From Endozoicomonas sp. 4G (lineage in GTDB: Bacteria; Pseudomonadota; Gammaproteobacteria; Pseudomonadales; Endozoicomonadaceae), in assembly GCF_023822025.1 (NCBI RefSeq), contig NZ_CP082909.1, forward strand, positions 2,966,001-3,030,000: a stretch of 64,000 bases of DNA, written 5' to 3'. Under the pieces are notes generated by a model. That model saw nothing but the letters and a program-made list of their open reading frames with translations. It ran no database searches and had not been told where the DNA came from. The stretch's first letter is position 1, and each line of letters opens with the position of its first letter. The translations under genes were made by a program, and so were the position numbers. Positions 53,043 through 63,800 of this stretch are shown piece by piece.

Positions 53043-56000
53043 TCAGCTGACATCCTCACACAATCGTTTGCCCCTTCTGGGGTCTAACAATACAAGATGC
53101 TGTAAGAGCTCCCTGCGGATGTCCTCACTCATCTCATCACTCATAAACACTTCCCGAAAACTGCGTTTCGATGCTTTCTTGGAAGATGCTAAAGAAAGAC
53201 ACACTACCAACCGATGAGCATGATGAATAAACTGCTGATGGTTGCTTAATAACGTGTAGCAAGGAGGAATACTTTGAAGAGATTGCAAATAAAAGATTGA
53301 GAAAAGGCTATGTTGAAAGGCGAATCTATCGGCTTCTGTCGTAACATCGCAATTAAGATGTTGTGCAAGTACATTAAAGTCCCACTGATCTCTTCCAAAA
53401 ATGGCTATCTTCTCAAAGCATGTATCCAGACAAAACATACCATTTAACACAATGAGCAGTTTTTCAAAGGCATGCTGCATGGTTTTACGTGATTTCATGT
53501 GGGGGAATTCAACGGTCATTTCACCCGCTACGGCGTTACAACTTATCTTCATGGGGTCAGAATTTTCATCCAGTTCGATCGCTTTTAGAAACTGTGCCAA
53601 AAACCACATACGCTTTAACTTACCGGATTTGTATGCGACACCAGGCTTATTCAATTCGTCGGAGAATTTCAGCCGCAGGGTTCGTCCTTTCCCCCCATCT
53701 GCCTGTTCAAGTAGCTCGATAAGGCTTGCATGATCCCCAAGCATCAGGTTAACCATCAGGGCATCATCCATACTGACGACAGTTATCGGACACTCTGATT
53801 GTTCAATCAATTCCTTGCCGGACTGCCTCAATAACAGCACCTTTCCACCTGAGCCACCCGGAGTCGTACAATCGACATAGGTGATTTTCTTTTCTGTAGA
53901 TATCCGGCCCTGGCCCGAAGCCAGAGTGACCGGTGCCAGTGCCTCTAAAAAGCGCTGATGCAGGGCAAAAATCAGCTCATGGACACTTTGGACTTGCTCA
54001 GCTTTCTTGGGGTTGAGCGCTTGAAGATCGGATTGTAGATTATGGCAATCGGCCAGCCATTGACGAAAGATTCTCGGCGATAGCCGTCCTTCTTCAGCGG
54101 CTTGCATGGGCAGAATGACACTATCCAGCCCTGATTGGATGGTCTTTTGCAACGTCTCGAACCGGTTGCTCAGTTGCGGCAATTCATCCCGCAATAACTG
54201 AACCTTGGGTGAACCTTTCTCACCCGCCAGTTGTAAGAAGGCCCGATAACCCTGCAACAGGGCTTCGGCCCCATGAACCAGCTGATTTACGTTGTCTTTA
54301 GTCTCTGCCAGTATCCTCGATCGTTGTGGCGACATGCTCAGTTTTACCGGGTTGGCCAGACAATCCAGTCCACCGCCGGGGGCAAAAAATGCCAGCAGCC
54401 GGGCATTTTGATCTGTGAGCCATTTGAAACCGCTGGCAACCTCAAGGAATGTGCCTTCGGGAAAGGTTAAATCATCCCGTGAGGGGATGGCTTTGGTTTG
54501 TGGTACATCAAATGAATTGGATAGTTTTCTATAACTGGCCAGTTTTGCACTAATGTCACCGGCAACAATAAAGGCACCGGGCTCATCGTCAAAACGAGCG
54601 CAGGCCAGTGTCGCCTGCTGGCCAGCCTGAGCGGCCAAAGCCTCAAACTGATCTCCGGCCAACATCAACGTTTTTTGTTGTTGTTTCATACCGATCGCAA
54701 AATGATCATTGGATCCTCCTCTGGCAATGACAATACCGCCAACCCGTTTCAGGAACTGAGGCTCAAGCATCCAGTCTTCAGCGTGTTGAGCAACCACAAT
54801 GGCACCCTCTGGCATAGCGTCTGCCTTTCCTTTTTCAGCCAGCCAGAGTGTTCCGGTGCAAAAGCCTTCGCTGACGCCCGAACCTGTGGCAATGGCCTCT
54901 TCGGGTATGGGCATGGCAAAGTCCATATCGCCAGAAAGTTGGGTAACAGGGCGCACCTGCAACACGCACAGCTCACCTTCAGGATTGATGCCGAACTCTG
55001 CATCCACGGGGCAGAGCAATAAGTCTTCCAGTTTGGTCACCATATTCCTGATATCTGAAACCATTTTATCAGTGACTAAATGACTAACGTCGTCTTTCTC
55101 AGTATCGGCATTATCAATTCTTGTTTCTGAATAGCCGTTACCGCTTTTGCGCAGGACATAGTGACTTGAGATCGTACCGGGAAAGTATTGATAGCTGTCA
55201 GGGCCTTCCTCATAAGAAATATCGATACGGTGAGGCGTGTTACCGGACAGCCCGGCAACCACACCTCGGGGCTGACCGCGGGTGAACTCAACCCCGATGG
55301 TGCCATTCCGAAAAGACCCAAAGCTCATGATGACCCCGCCGCATTGGCAGTCAATACACTCCTGGATAATTAATGCCATGGGTTGTGGTACGCCTGCGGG
55401 ACAGACTTCAGGGCGGTAGCCTGAGGCCATGACTTTAAGACAGGTTCGCAAAACATCGCCTTCTTCTTGCACTAAAGAGAGGTATTTACCCGCCTGGGCA
55501 TCGCCGTAATTATCTTCATGGACGCCAGAACTGCGGACAATAACCGGCGGTGACAAGGAGGGGTTGTCCAGCCGACCACGCAGATCCCTGATTTGTTGGG
55601 CCGCTTCAGACTCTTTAGCCTGCTGGTAAAAGTCATCACTGGTAATAAATTCCGCCAGTCCCTTCAGCACCTCGGTTCTTTTGACGTGCTCTGAAGGTGG
55701 CAAAGTATTGAGGTATTCCCTGATGTGCGCCAGGCTGGTCTGCGCACCTGGCTCACAGACGATATCGGGAAGATAGCGAGCTAAAGAATGAGGATTCAGA
55801 GGGTGTTCTTCAAGCGCCTTCACGACCTGGGTTGTCACACATTGAAACGGTGGAACATCCAGACCAGCGTCCTTCATCCGTTGCAAAAACATTCCCTTGC
55901 CCCCAAGTTGCTCCCGGAGTGTGCCAGCCTGATCTGAAACAGACAAACGACAGAGACGCTTGGCTAAAGGCGTTTGGATGGTTGGAGCGCCACTGGGATC

Positions 56001-56114
56001 AAGACAATCGAAATGTCTTTTGGGTTCACTTTCAGGCCGATTGGTTGGACTGCCAGACCAGGTATCCTGATTTGGGTTCGTTGTCGGAATTTGGCCAAAA
56101 CCAGCATTAAACAT
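53043..56114 (-). CDS. PEP-synthase-like protein D, C-terminally truncated
   Basis: 1023 aa, ATG start. N-terminus, ATP-grasp (VIVRSSGVHEDNYGDAQAGK, QVRPVT) and swivel domain (GGSNDHFAIGM, candidate His471) are intact and close to the other copies. The protein ends soon after the helical region (LLDPRRGKRLCEDVS) and lacks the DUF4116 repeats, about 170-200 residues shorter than B, C and E. The 3' junction runs directly into the shared leader, with the stop formed at CAGCTGA as in gene C, suggesting an in-register deletion. May still be enzymatic if the repeats only bind a target. Confidence 0.78.
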   Translation of the reverse strand: MFNAGFGQIPTTNPNQDTWSGSPTNRPESEPKRHFDCLDPSGAPTIQTPLAKRLCRLSVSDQAGTLREQLGGKGMFLQRMKDAGLDVPPFQCVTTQVVKALEEHPLNPHSLARYLPDIVCEPGAQTSLAHIREYLNTLPPSEHVKRTEVLKGLAEFITSDDFYQQAKESEAAQQIRDLRGRLDNPSLSPPVIVRSSGVHEDNYGDAQAGKYLSLVQEEGDVLRTCLKVMASGYRPEVCPAGVPQPMALIIQECIDCQCGGVIMSFGSFRNGTIGVEFTRGQPRGVVAGLSGNTPHRIDISYEEGPDSYQYFPGTISSHYVLRKSGNGYSETRIDNADTEKDDVSHLVTDKMVSDIRNMVTKLEDLLLCPVDAEFGINPEGELCVLQVRPVTQLSGDMDFAMPIPEEAIATGSGVSEGFCTGTLWLAEKGKADAMPEGAIVVAQHAEDWMLEPQFLKRVGGIVIARGGSNDHFAIGMKQQQKTLMLAGDQFEALAAQAGQQATLACARFDDEPGAFIVAGDISAKLASYRKLSNSFDVPQTKAIPSRDDLTFPEGTFLEVASGFKWLTDQNARLLAFFAPGGGLDCLANPVKLSMSPQRSRILAETKDNVNQLVHGAEALLQGYRAFLQLAGEKGSPKVQLLRDELPQLSNRFETLQKTIQSGLDSVILPMQAAEEGRLSPRIFRQWLADCHNLQSDLQALNPKKAEQVQSVHELIFALHQRFLEALAPVTLASGQGRISTEKKITYVDCTTPGGSGGKVLLLRQSGKELIEQSECPITVVSMDDALMVNLMLGDHASLIELLEQADGGKGRTLRLKFSDELNKPGVAYKSGKLKRMWFLAQFLKAIELDENSDPMKISCNAVAGEMTVEFPHMKSRKTMQHAFEKLLIVLNGMFCLDTCFEKIAIFGRDQWDFNVLAQHLNCDVTTEADRFAFQHSLFSIFYLQSLQSIPPCYTLLSNHQQFIHHAHRLVVCLSLASSKKASKRSFREVFMSDEMSEDIRRELLQHLVLLDPRRGKRLCEDVS

Positions 56115-56284
56115 TGTGACATCCCTTTCATCTTAATGTTTATCCATCATTTAATGGCTAACGCATAAATAAAGTACCTTGCCCGGTTTTGACAATAATA
56201 CGTTTATAAAGTTCGCCGTCGGCCTGAAGCAAGTAATAGAAAAAAGAAAATAAAGTTTGCTGCGGGAAACCTTGTCTGAAAAGA
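56115..56284 (-). promoter_or_regulatory. Conserved leader of gene D plus extra DNA
   Basis: 56115-56213 matches the leaders of B and C (GTCAAAACCGGGCAAGG; GAAAGGGATGTCACA). A further 70 bases separate it from gene E's stop; on the minus strand they encode an open but featureless tail (SFFYYLLQADGELYK), perhaps an old gene end. Confidence 0.5.
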
Positions 56285-59200
56285 TCAGACTTTATTCGCT
56301 TTTGGAACATAATCATCAACTTCGGGATTTCTAAGCCTTGCTGATTTGATAAAATCCTGATCTTTTCTAAGCTCGGAAGACACACATCCGAAAGCTTGAG
56401 GGTACTCTGCAATTAAACCCAGCATAAACTCACGATCATTCAGTAGCGTTTCACTGGCATACTGTAAATAACTAATATGATCAGCAATTACCACTTTAAT
56501 GATGCTTTTATCGCCTCGCATTTTTTCGCTTGCAAAAAATAACGCTGCTGAATTCTGTTTGACAGCGGCCATAACAACCTCTTTATCATCCTGAAGTTTC
56601 GGGCTGGCATACTCCAACTGATTGCCATTTTTGATGACTGCAGCCAGAACGACCTCTTTATCATCTTTCAATTCTTCGCTGACAAATCCAAGTTGTTCCG
56701 GGTATTTTTTAATGGTTGGTAAAACAACTTCTTTATCACTTCGAATTTGTCGACTGGCATATTGCAACCCATCCTTCAGCAAGATTTCCTTGACCTTTTC
56801 TTTATCATCTAAAAGCGGGTGACCCGGTGGCAGATAAAACTCCAGTTCGTAACTGTAAGTTGGTTTGATAATAAAGCCTTCATCACTCAAACCATACAGA
56901 AGCTCAACCTCCGAAATAGCTATTTGGGGATCGAACAGTAAGAAATGATGCAAGAGTTCCCTGCGGGTGTTCTCATTGATCTTCATTAATACTTCCCGAG
57001 GATTGTCATTTGATTCAACCAGCTGTTGAATATGATCAATAAACTGCTGGTGATGATTGCTTAATAACTTGCAGCATTCGGACATTATGGAAGCCCTCTC
57101 ACTATTAAACATTGAGAAAAGGCAATGTTGAAAGGCGAATCTATCAGCGTCTGTTACAGAATCCCTATCAAGGCGTTGTGCAAGCAAGTTAAAATCCCAC
57201 CGCTCTCTTTTAAAAGTGTTTACGTAATCAAAGTGTCGATCCAGATCACGAATCGCTTCTAACACCGTCATTAGTTTTTCAAAGGCCTTCTGCATGGCTA
57301 GACGTGATGACATTCCGGGGTATTCCACGATAATGTCACCCGCTACGGCGTTGCAACTCAGCGTCATGGTATTCGCATTTTTTCCCAATTCGATCGCTTT
57401 CAGTAACTGCACCAGAAACCACATACGTTTCAACTTGCCGGGTTCATCACTGCCATCGGGTTTTCTAAATGTGTCAGAAAATTTCAGCCGCAAGGTTCGT
57501 CCTTTCCCCCCCTCTGCATGCTCAAGCAGCTCGATAAGGCCCAAATGGATGCCAAATTCCAGGTTCACAACCAAGGCATCATCCGTACTAATGACGGTCG
57601 CCTGACGTAGTAATTTTTCGATGGCTGTTTTACCAGATGGAGTCAATAGCGGCGTCTTTTCACTCAACTTACCGAGAGTCGTGCAATCAATATAGATGAC
57701 CTTACCTCTCTTACCTCCCTTAGATAACCTGCCCTGACCGGAGGCCAGAGTCACCGGTGCCAGTGCCTTTACAAAACGCTGATGCACAGCAAAAATCAGC
57801 TCATGGACACTCCGCACCTGCTCAGCTTGCCCGGGGTCTAGTGCTTGAAGATCAGATTGTAGCTTATGGCAATCAGCCAGCCATTGACGAAAGGTTCCGG
57901 GGGATAGCCGCCCTTCTTCAGTGGCCTTCATTGGCTGAATGATCCTGTCTAACCCGGATTGGATGGTTTGTTTCAGCGTCCGGAACCGGTTGATCAGTTC
58001 CGGCAATTCTTTCAGCAATGGCTGAATTTCACTCGATTGCCTGGTACCCGCCAACCGCAAGAAGGCATCGTATCCATCCAGTAGTCCTTCGGCTCCACCA
58101 ACCAGCCGATTTACGTTTTCCTTAGTGTTTGCCAGTAACTCTGATCGTTGTGGCGACATGCTCAGTTTTACCGGGTTGGCCAGACAATCCAGTCCACCGC
58201 CGGGGGCAAAAAATGCCAGCAGTCGGGCATTTTGATCCGTGAGCCATTGGAAACCGCTGGCAACCTCAAGGAATGCGCCTTCAGGAAAGGACAAATCATC
58301 CCGTGAGGGAACCGCTTGAGCTTGTGACACATCAAATGAAGTAGATAGCTTTTTGTAGCTAGCCAGTTTTGCACTTATGTCACCGGCAACAATAAAGGCA
58401 CCGGGCTTATCGTCAAAACGAGCGCAGGCCAGTGTCGCCTGTTGGCCTGCCTGAGCGACCACGAACTCAAACTGATCACCGGCCAGCATCAACGTTTTTT
58501 GTTGTTGTTTCATACCGATCGCAAAGTGATCATTGGATCCTCCTCTGGCAATGACAATACCGCCAACCCGTTTCAGGAACTCAGGCTCGAGCATCCAGTC
58601 TTCAGCGTGTTGAGCAACCACAATGGCCCCCTCCGGCATAGCGTATGCCTTTCCTTTTACAGCCAGCCAGAGTGTTCCGGTGCAAAAACCTTCGCTGACA
58701 CCCGCACCTGTGGCGATGGTCTCTTCGGGTATGGGCATGGCGAAGTCCATGTCGCCAGAGAGTTGGGTAACAGGGCGCACCTGCACCACGCACAGCTCAC
58801 CTTCAGGACTGATGCCGAACTCTGCATCCACGGGGCAGCGCAATAAGTTTTCCAGCGTTGTCACCATCTTCCTGATGTCTGAAACCATTTTGTCAGTAAC
58901 TAAATGACTAACGTCGTCTTTATGAGCATCTGCATTATCAATTCTTGTTTCTGAATAGCCGTTATTGCTTTTGCGCAGGATATAGTGACTTGAGATCGTA
59001 CCGGGAAAGTATTGATAGCTGTCAGGGCCTTCCTCATAAGCAATATCGATCCGGTGAGGCGTGTTACCGGATAGCCCGGCAACCACACCTCTGGGCTGAC
59101 CGCGAGCGAACTCAACCCCGATGGTGCCATCCCGAAAAGATCCAAAGCTCATGATGACCCCGCCGCATTGGCAGTCAATACACTCCTGGATGATCAGTGC

Positions 59201-59944
59201 CATAGGTTGTGGTGCGCCTGCGGGACAGACTTCAGGGCGGTAGCCTGAAGCCATGACTTTAAGACAGGTTCGCAAAACATCGTCTTCTTCTTGCACTAAA
59301 GAGAGGTATTTACCCGCCTGGGCATCGCCGTAATTATCTTCATGGATGCCAGAACTGCGGACAATAACCGGCGGTGACAGGGAGGGTTTGTCCAGCTGAC
59401 CACGCAGATCCCTGATTTGTTGGGCCGCTTCAGAGTCTTTAATCTGCTGATAAAAGTCATCGCTGACAATAAATTCCGCCATCCCCCTCAGCACCTCGGT
59501 TCTTTTGACGTGCTCTGAAGGTGGCAAAGTATTGAGGTATTCCCTGACGTGCGCCAGACTGGTCTGCGCACCCGGCTCACAGGCGGTATCGGGAAGATAG
59601 CGAGCTAAAGAATGAGGGTTCAGAGGGTGTTGTTCAAGCGCCTTCACGACCTGGGTTGTCACACATTGAAACGGTGGAACCTTCAGACCGGCGTCCTTCA
59701 TCCGCTGCAAAAACATTCCCTTGCCCCCCAGTTGCTCCCGGAGTGTGCCAGCCTGATCTGAAACAGACAAACGACAGAGACGCTTGACTAAAGGCGTTTG
59801 GATGGTTGGAGCACCACTGGAATCAAGACGATCGAAATGTCTTTTGGATTCAGGCCGATTGGCCGGACTGCCAGAGTTGGTATTATGATTTGGATTGGTT
59901 TTCGGAGTTTGGGTCTTTGAGCCACCAAAATCAGCATTTAACAT
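56285..59944 (-). CDS. Giant PEP-synthase-like protein E, first gene of the array
   Basis: 1219 aa from the ATG at 59944, chosen because it is preceded by GAAGGGATGTCACA like its paralogues; the frame is open further back to 60076 but that part is leader sequence. N-terminus MLNADFGGSKTQTPKTNPNH, then TIQTPLVKRLCRLS; ATP-grasp with VIVRSSGIHEDNYGDAQAGK and QVRPVT; swivel domain with GGSNDHFAIGM, candidate His473. A long uncharacterised middle (EGGKGRTLRLKFSDTF, MWFLVQLLKAIELG) is followed by at least five DUF4116-type units (YASRQIRSDKEVVLPTI, FVSEELKDDKEVVLAAV, YASPKLQDDKEVVMAAV). The intact head of the array; it may be the most ancestral layout. Confidence 0.82.
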   Translation of the reverse strand: MLNADFGGSKTQTPKTNPNHNTNSGSPANRPESKRHFDRLDSSGAPTIQTPLVKRLCRLSVSDQAGTLREQLGGKGMFLQRMKDAGLKVPPFQCVTTQVVKALEQHPLNPHSLARYLPDTACEPGAQTSLAHVREYLNTLPPSEHVKRTEVLRGMAEFIVSDDFYQQIKDSEAAQQIRDLRGQLDKPSLSPPVIVRSSGIHEDNYGDAQAGKYLSLVQEEDDVLRTCLKVMASGYRPEVCPAGAPQPMALIIQECIDCQCGGVIMSFGSFRDGTIGVEFARGQPRGVVAGLSGNTPHRIDIAYEEGPDSYQYFPGTISSHYILRKSNNGYSETRIDNADAHKDDVSHLVTDKMVSDIRKMVTTLENLLRCPVDAEFGISPEGELCVVQVRPVTQLSGDMDFAMPIPEETIATGAGVSEGFCTGTLWLAVKGKAYAMPEGAIVVAQHAEDWMLEPEFLKRVGGIVIARGGSNDHFAIGMKQQQKTLMLAGDQFEFVVAQAGQQATLACARFDDKPGAFIVAGDISAKLASYKKLSTSFDVSQAQAVPSRDDLSFPEGAFLEVASGFQWLTDQNARLLAFFAPGGGLDCLANPVKLSMSPQRSELLANTKENVNRLVGGAEGLLDGYDAFLRLAGTRQSSEIQPLLKELPELINRFRTLKQTIQSGLDRIIQPMKATEEGRLSPGTFRQWLADCHKLQSDLQALDPGQAEQVRSVHELIFAVHQRFVKALAPVTLASGQGRLSKGGKRGKVIYIDCTTLGKLSEKTPLLTPSGKTAIEKLLRQATVISTDDALVVNLEFGIHLGLIELLEHAEGGKGRTLRLKFSDTFRKPDGSDEPGKLKRMWFLVQLLKAIELGKNANTMTLSCNAVAGDIIVEYPGMSSRLAMQKAFEKLMTVLEAIRDLDRHFDYVNTFKRERWDFNLLAQRLDRDSVTDADRFAFQHCLFSMFNSERASIMSECCKLLSNHHQQFIDHIQQLVESNDNPREVLMKINENTRRELLHHFLLFDPQIAISEVELLYGLSDEGFIIKPTYSYELEFYLPPGHPLLDDKEKVKEILLKDGLQYASRQIRSDKEVVLPTIKKYPEQLGFVSEELKDDKEVVLAAVIKNGNQLEYASPKLQDDKEVVMAAVKQNSAALFFASEKMRGDKSIIKVVIADHISYLQYASETLLNDREFMLGLIAEYPQAFGCVSSELRKDQDFIKSARLRNPEVDDYVPKANKV

Positions 59945-60204
59945 TGTGACATCCCTTCCATGTTTAATGTTCGTCCATGATTTAATCGCTAACGCATCAA
60001 TAAATTTCCTTTTTTCGACAATGACCTTCGTATAAAGTTCACCCGCAGGTAAGCCCTGACAGGTGCCAAAAAACAAAGATTAAAACCACACCCGCCGATA
60101 GCAACATTATTCAGAAAAACAGCCGAGACCTGATGCCAGACCGGCTTCCAACAATAACAACGGTCAGCCTTTACAGCTTACCGGGTAAATGGCACTCTGA
60201 GCCC

Positions 60205-60855
60205 ATGAAATACAAGATCATCATTGCAGACGACCATCCGCTGTTCAGGGCCGCATTACAGGCAGCCCTGCGCCAGGGGCTGGAAAACCCCGAAATTTAT
60301 GAAGCCGGATCCATTGCCGCCCTTCAGAATCTTCTTGAGCAGGTGTCATCGCCTGACTTGATTCTTCTCGATCTCAATATGCCGGGAGCCCATGGCCTTT
60401 CCGGCCTGATCTTTCTCAGGGGACAATACCCCCAGGTTCCTGTTGTTATTGTTTCTGCTGCTGAAGACTCGCAGGTCATCCATCGCTCCATGCAACACGG
60501 TGCCCACGGCTTTATCCCGAAATCCTCACCACTGGATGTTCTGAAGCATGCCGTGACCCAGGTACTTGAGGGCGATATCTGGCTACCGGAATCGCAACCC
60601 GAATTGCCAGAACAGGGACAGGTATCGGAACTGGAACAAAAGCTCGCGACATTGACGCCCCAACAATTCAGAGTGCTGGGGATGATCAGCGAAGGTCTGT
60701 TGAACAAACAGATTGCTTACGAACTGGAAGTATCAGAAGCGACAATAAAGGCCCATGTCACAGCCATTTTCAAAAAGCTGGGTGTTCGCAGCAGGACCCA
60801 GGCTGTCATTGCTATGAATGAGCTGGAAATTGAGCCATCTTCGCCACCCGCTTAA
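60205..60855 (+). CDS. crbR: LuxR-family response regulator, CrbR/ErdR-like
   Basis: 216 aa from the ATG at 60205 (MKYKIIIADDHPLFRAALQA); an in-frame ATG at 60133 would add 24 residues unlike the family. Receiver domain with acidic pocket ADDH and phospho-acceptor Asp56 in LILLDLNMPGAHG, conserved Lys in FIPKSS. LuxR-type HTH at the C-terminus (LTPQQFRVLGMISEGLLNKQ, ATIKAHVTAIFKKLGV). Its neighbour, a symporter-fused hybrid kinase, identifies it as the probable CrbR (ErdR) partner that activates acetyl-CoA synthetase in the acetate switch. Convergent with the kinase gene, 13 bases apart. Confidence 0.82.
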   Translation: MKYKIIIADDHPLFRAALQAALRQGLENPEIYEAGSIAALQNLLEQVSSPDLILLDLNMPGAHGLSGLIFLRGQYPQVPVVIVSAAEDSQVIHRSMQHGAHGFIPKSSPLDVLKHAVTQVLEGDIWLPESQPELPEQGQVSELEQKLATLTPQQFRVLGMISEGLLNKQIAYELEVSEATIKAHVTAIFKKLGVRSRTQAVIAMNELEIEPSSPPA

Positions 60856-60868
60856 TCAGCTCATGCGC

Positions 60869-63800
60869 TTATAGCGCCTTGATGGGCATTGTCAGCGATG
60901 TCATCAAGGCTCTGAGTGAAGCAGGTTTGATCGGTTTCCCCATCAACTTGATATCCTGCTTGCGACAACGGTCTCGTACACTGTCCTGTTTATCGGCGGT
61001 AATAAGAATGGCAGGCACTGACAAAGACGACGATTTACGTAATTCCCCGATCAGCCGGATACCATCCATGACATCATCCAGACGGTAATCAACCAGCAGG
61101 ATATCAGGCAGCCCACATTCTTCAACGACCTTGAATGCCTCTTTCACACTCCCCGCAGAGTACACCTGACAACCCCAGCGGGTCAGCAGGCTTTCCATGC
61201 CCAGCAATATTTCCGGCTCGTTATCAATGCAAAGCACCGTCATACCACTCATAGTGTTTTTGGATGCCGCTCTTACTGGCAGCTGCCTCACGGTTCTGGC
61301 CTCGGCGAGAGGTACCCGGATGGAGAAGGTCGTGCCCGAATGCTCACGGGATCTCAACTCGATGGGCTGGTGCAGAACGGCGGCAATGCCCCGGGCAATA
61401 GCCAGCCCCAGACCCAGCCCTTTCCCGCCCTGGTGCAATCGCTCAAACTCACCAAAGATGACCGACTGTAATGCCTCAGGTATGCCAGAACCATTGTCTC
61501 TGACTTCGATGCAGAGTTCTTGGGAACGTTTTCTGCAACACAGCATTACTCTCCCCTGTTGAGGGTTGCAATAACGGAAAGCGTTTGTGAGGAAGTTCTG
61601 TAACACTCTTGTTAACAGAACCGGATCACTGTGTACCCAGACAGACGACTGAACCACCCGGAAGTTAAGATGATTTTCCTGTGCCAGCAAATCGAACCCG
61701 GCCTGCAAAGGATCCAGAATTTCTGCCAGAGGAAAGTCTCTGAAATTGGCCTTGAGCTTGCCAGCCTCTAAACGAGATAAATCCAGCAGGTCCTTGATCA
61801 GTTCTTCTGCCGACTGAAGCGAACTGTTGAGATGGCTGGACAGTTGCCGGTGCTCAATATCCGTCAAACTGGAATCCAGGGAAGACGCAAACAGCCGAGC
61901 GGCGTTCATGGGCTGCATCAAATCATGACTGATGGCAGCAAAAAATTTCGATCGCAATCGATTGGCCCGTTCAGCAGCCCCTTTGGCACTCATCAACTCA
62001 CGGTTCAGACAGTGCAGCTCACTGGTTCTTGCTTCTACTCTTTGCTCCAGACTTTCGTTGATTTCTTTCAGGGCCGTTTCTACCTGGCGAAACTCGGTGA
62101 TGTCAGTGAAGCTCATCACGAAGCCGCCACCCGGCATCGGATAACCCCGGGTTTCAATAACCCGATCATCCCGTATCCGTTCGGATTTGTGGGCTGTTCC
62201 CTGCATCATGTGATGAATACGCTTGCGAACATGGTGACTCACATCGCCAGGGCCGCAGCGACCCATTTCGGCATTGTAACGAATGATGTCAGCAGCATGA
62301 CGCCCGACTTTGATCATCCCTTCCGGGTAGGAAAACAGTTCCAGATAGCGCTGATTCCAGGCTACCAGCCTGAGATCCCGGTCAACCACACTCACCCCGA
62401 TATTGATGTGTTCTATGGCACCGGTCAGTAACTCACGGTTAAACTGCAACACTTCCGATGCCTCGCCTACTACGGCTTCGACATCTTCAATCAAGGCATT
62501 GTCTCCGGTCAGCCCTGTTTTCATCACCAGCTTTGCTGACGAGGCCCCCATGATACCGGACAGCACCCTTTCTACCGCGGCAATCATTTCACTGTCGGCA
62601 AGGTAAGGACGCTCCGCTGTCGTGTAACTGGCCATCAGTTTGCTGGCCTTTTCTTCACCCATATAGCGACTTGCCAGTGACTCCAGTTCATCCACGGTAA
62701 CGGTCAGGTCATCATAAAGATCGCCCTCCACTACCGAAGCATCGACAAACTTTCTGGCCTGTCGGTTTTCCAAGGGTGAAACCTTAAACAACAGGCAACC
62801 GAGGCTATAAACCAGGGCATTTATCATCAGGGCAAAAATACTGGCTCCGTTAAGGGTGCCCGTCAGACCAAAGCCAAACAGCGCATCGGGTTTGAAAGCC
62901 TCAATGCCAAATACACCCTGCTCAAGCAGTGCTTTATCCAACCAGCCGGACTGTACAAATACAGGCACAACCAGGGTGACTAACCAAACCAGACTGCCTG
63001 CCAGAATACCCCCTGTGACCGCTTTATAATTGCTCTCCCTGAGATAAAGCGAACCCACCACGGCAGGTGCCAGCTGTGCCACTGCGGCAAAAGAGATCAA
63101 TCCCAGATTAGCCAGCAAATGATCTTCACCCGTACTGATCACTCGATAAACGACGTAAGCCAACAGTAAAATGCCAATAATGATGGTGCGTCGTACTGTT
63201 CGCAGCAGACCGCTGAAGCGATAGAACTCATTGCGACCCTGCCCTGAATTTCTGAGGATCAGCGGCATCAGGATCTCATTGGAAATCATGTTCGTTAACG
63301 AGATGGTTGCCACAATCACCATGCTGATCGCGGCGGATAATCCTGCCATAAAAGCGAGCACGGCCATGCTGTCACTGCCCAGCAGCTTTGACAGAGCGAT
63401 CACAAAGGAATCCGGCGATACGGTCTCTCCTAACCAGACATTACCGGCAAACGCCATGGGCAGGACAAAAACAGCGGTCAGCAGCAGATAGACTGGAAAC
63501 ATCCAGCGGGCACGTTTCAGATCCCTGATATCCCTGTTTTCTACAACCAGAACATGGAACTGTCTTGGCAGACAGATAAAAGCTGCCATGGCGACCATAA
63601 TGGGTGCCATCAGGTTCAAAAACAGATTCTCGTCAGACGATTTAACCACCGCCATTTCAAAATGAGCCAGTGGCTCACTGGCTTGTGTAAAGAATCGATA
63701 AGTGATCCAGCCCCCCACCACCAGAAAGGCAGCCAGTTTCAGTAGGGACTCAAAGGCGATGGCCAGCATAACACCATGCTGAGGCTCTGTGGTATCCAGC

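Noticed and set aside
59820-59850. KRHFD...KRLCR as a bipartite nuclear localisation signal in the dikinase-like proteins
   Set aside because: Basic clusters are too far apart and too short to fit the classical pattern; not enough to claim.
40897-60076. Annotation of the array as ordinary ppsA (PEP synthase)
   Set aside because: The C-terminal PEP/pyruvate-binding barrel is absent and replaced by unrelated sequence, and proteins exceed the usual length; only two domains are shared.
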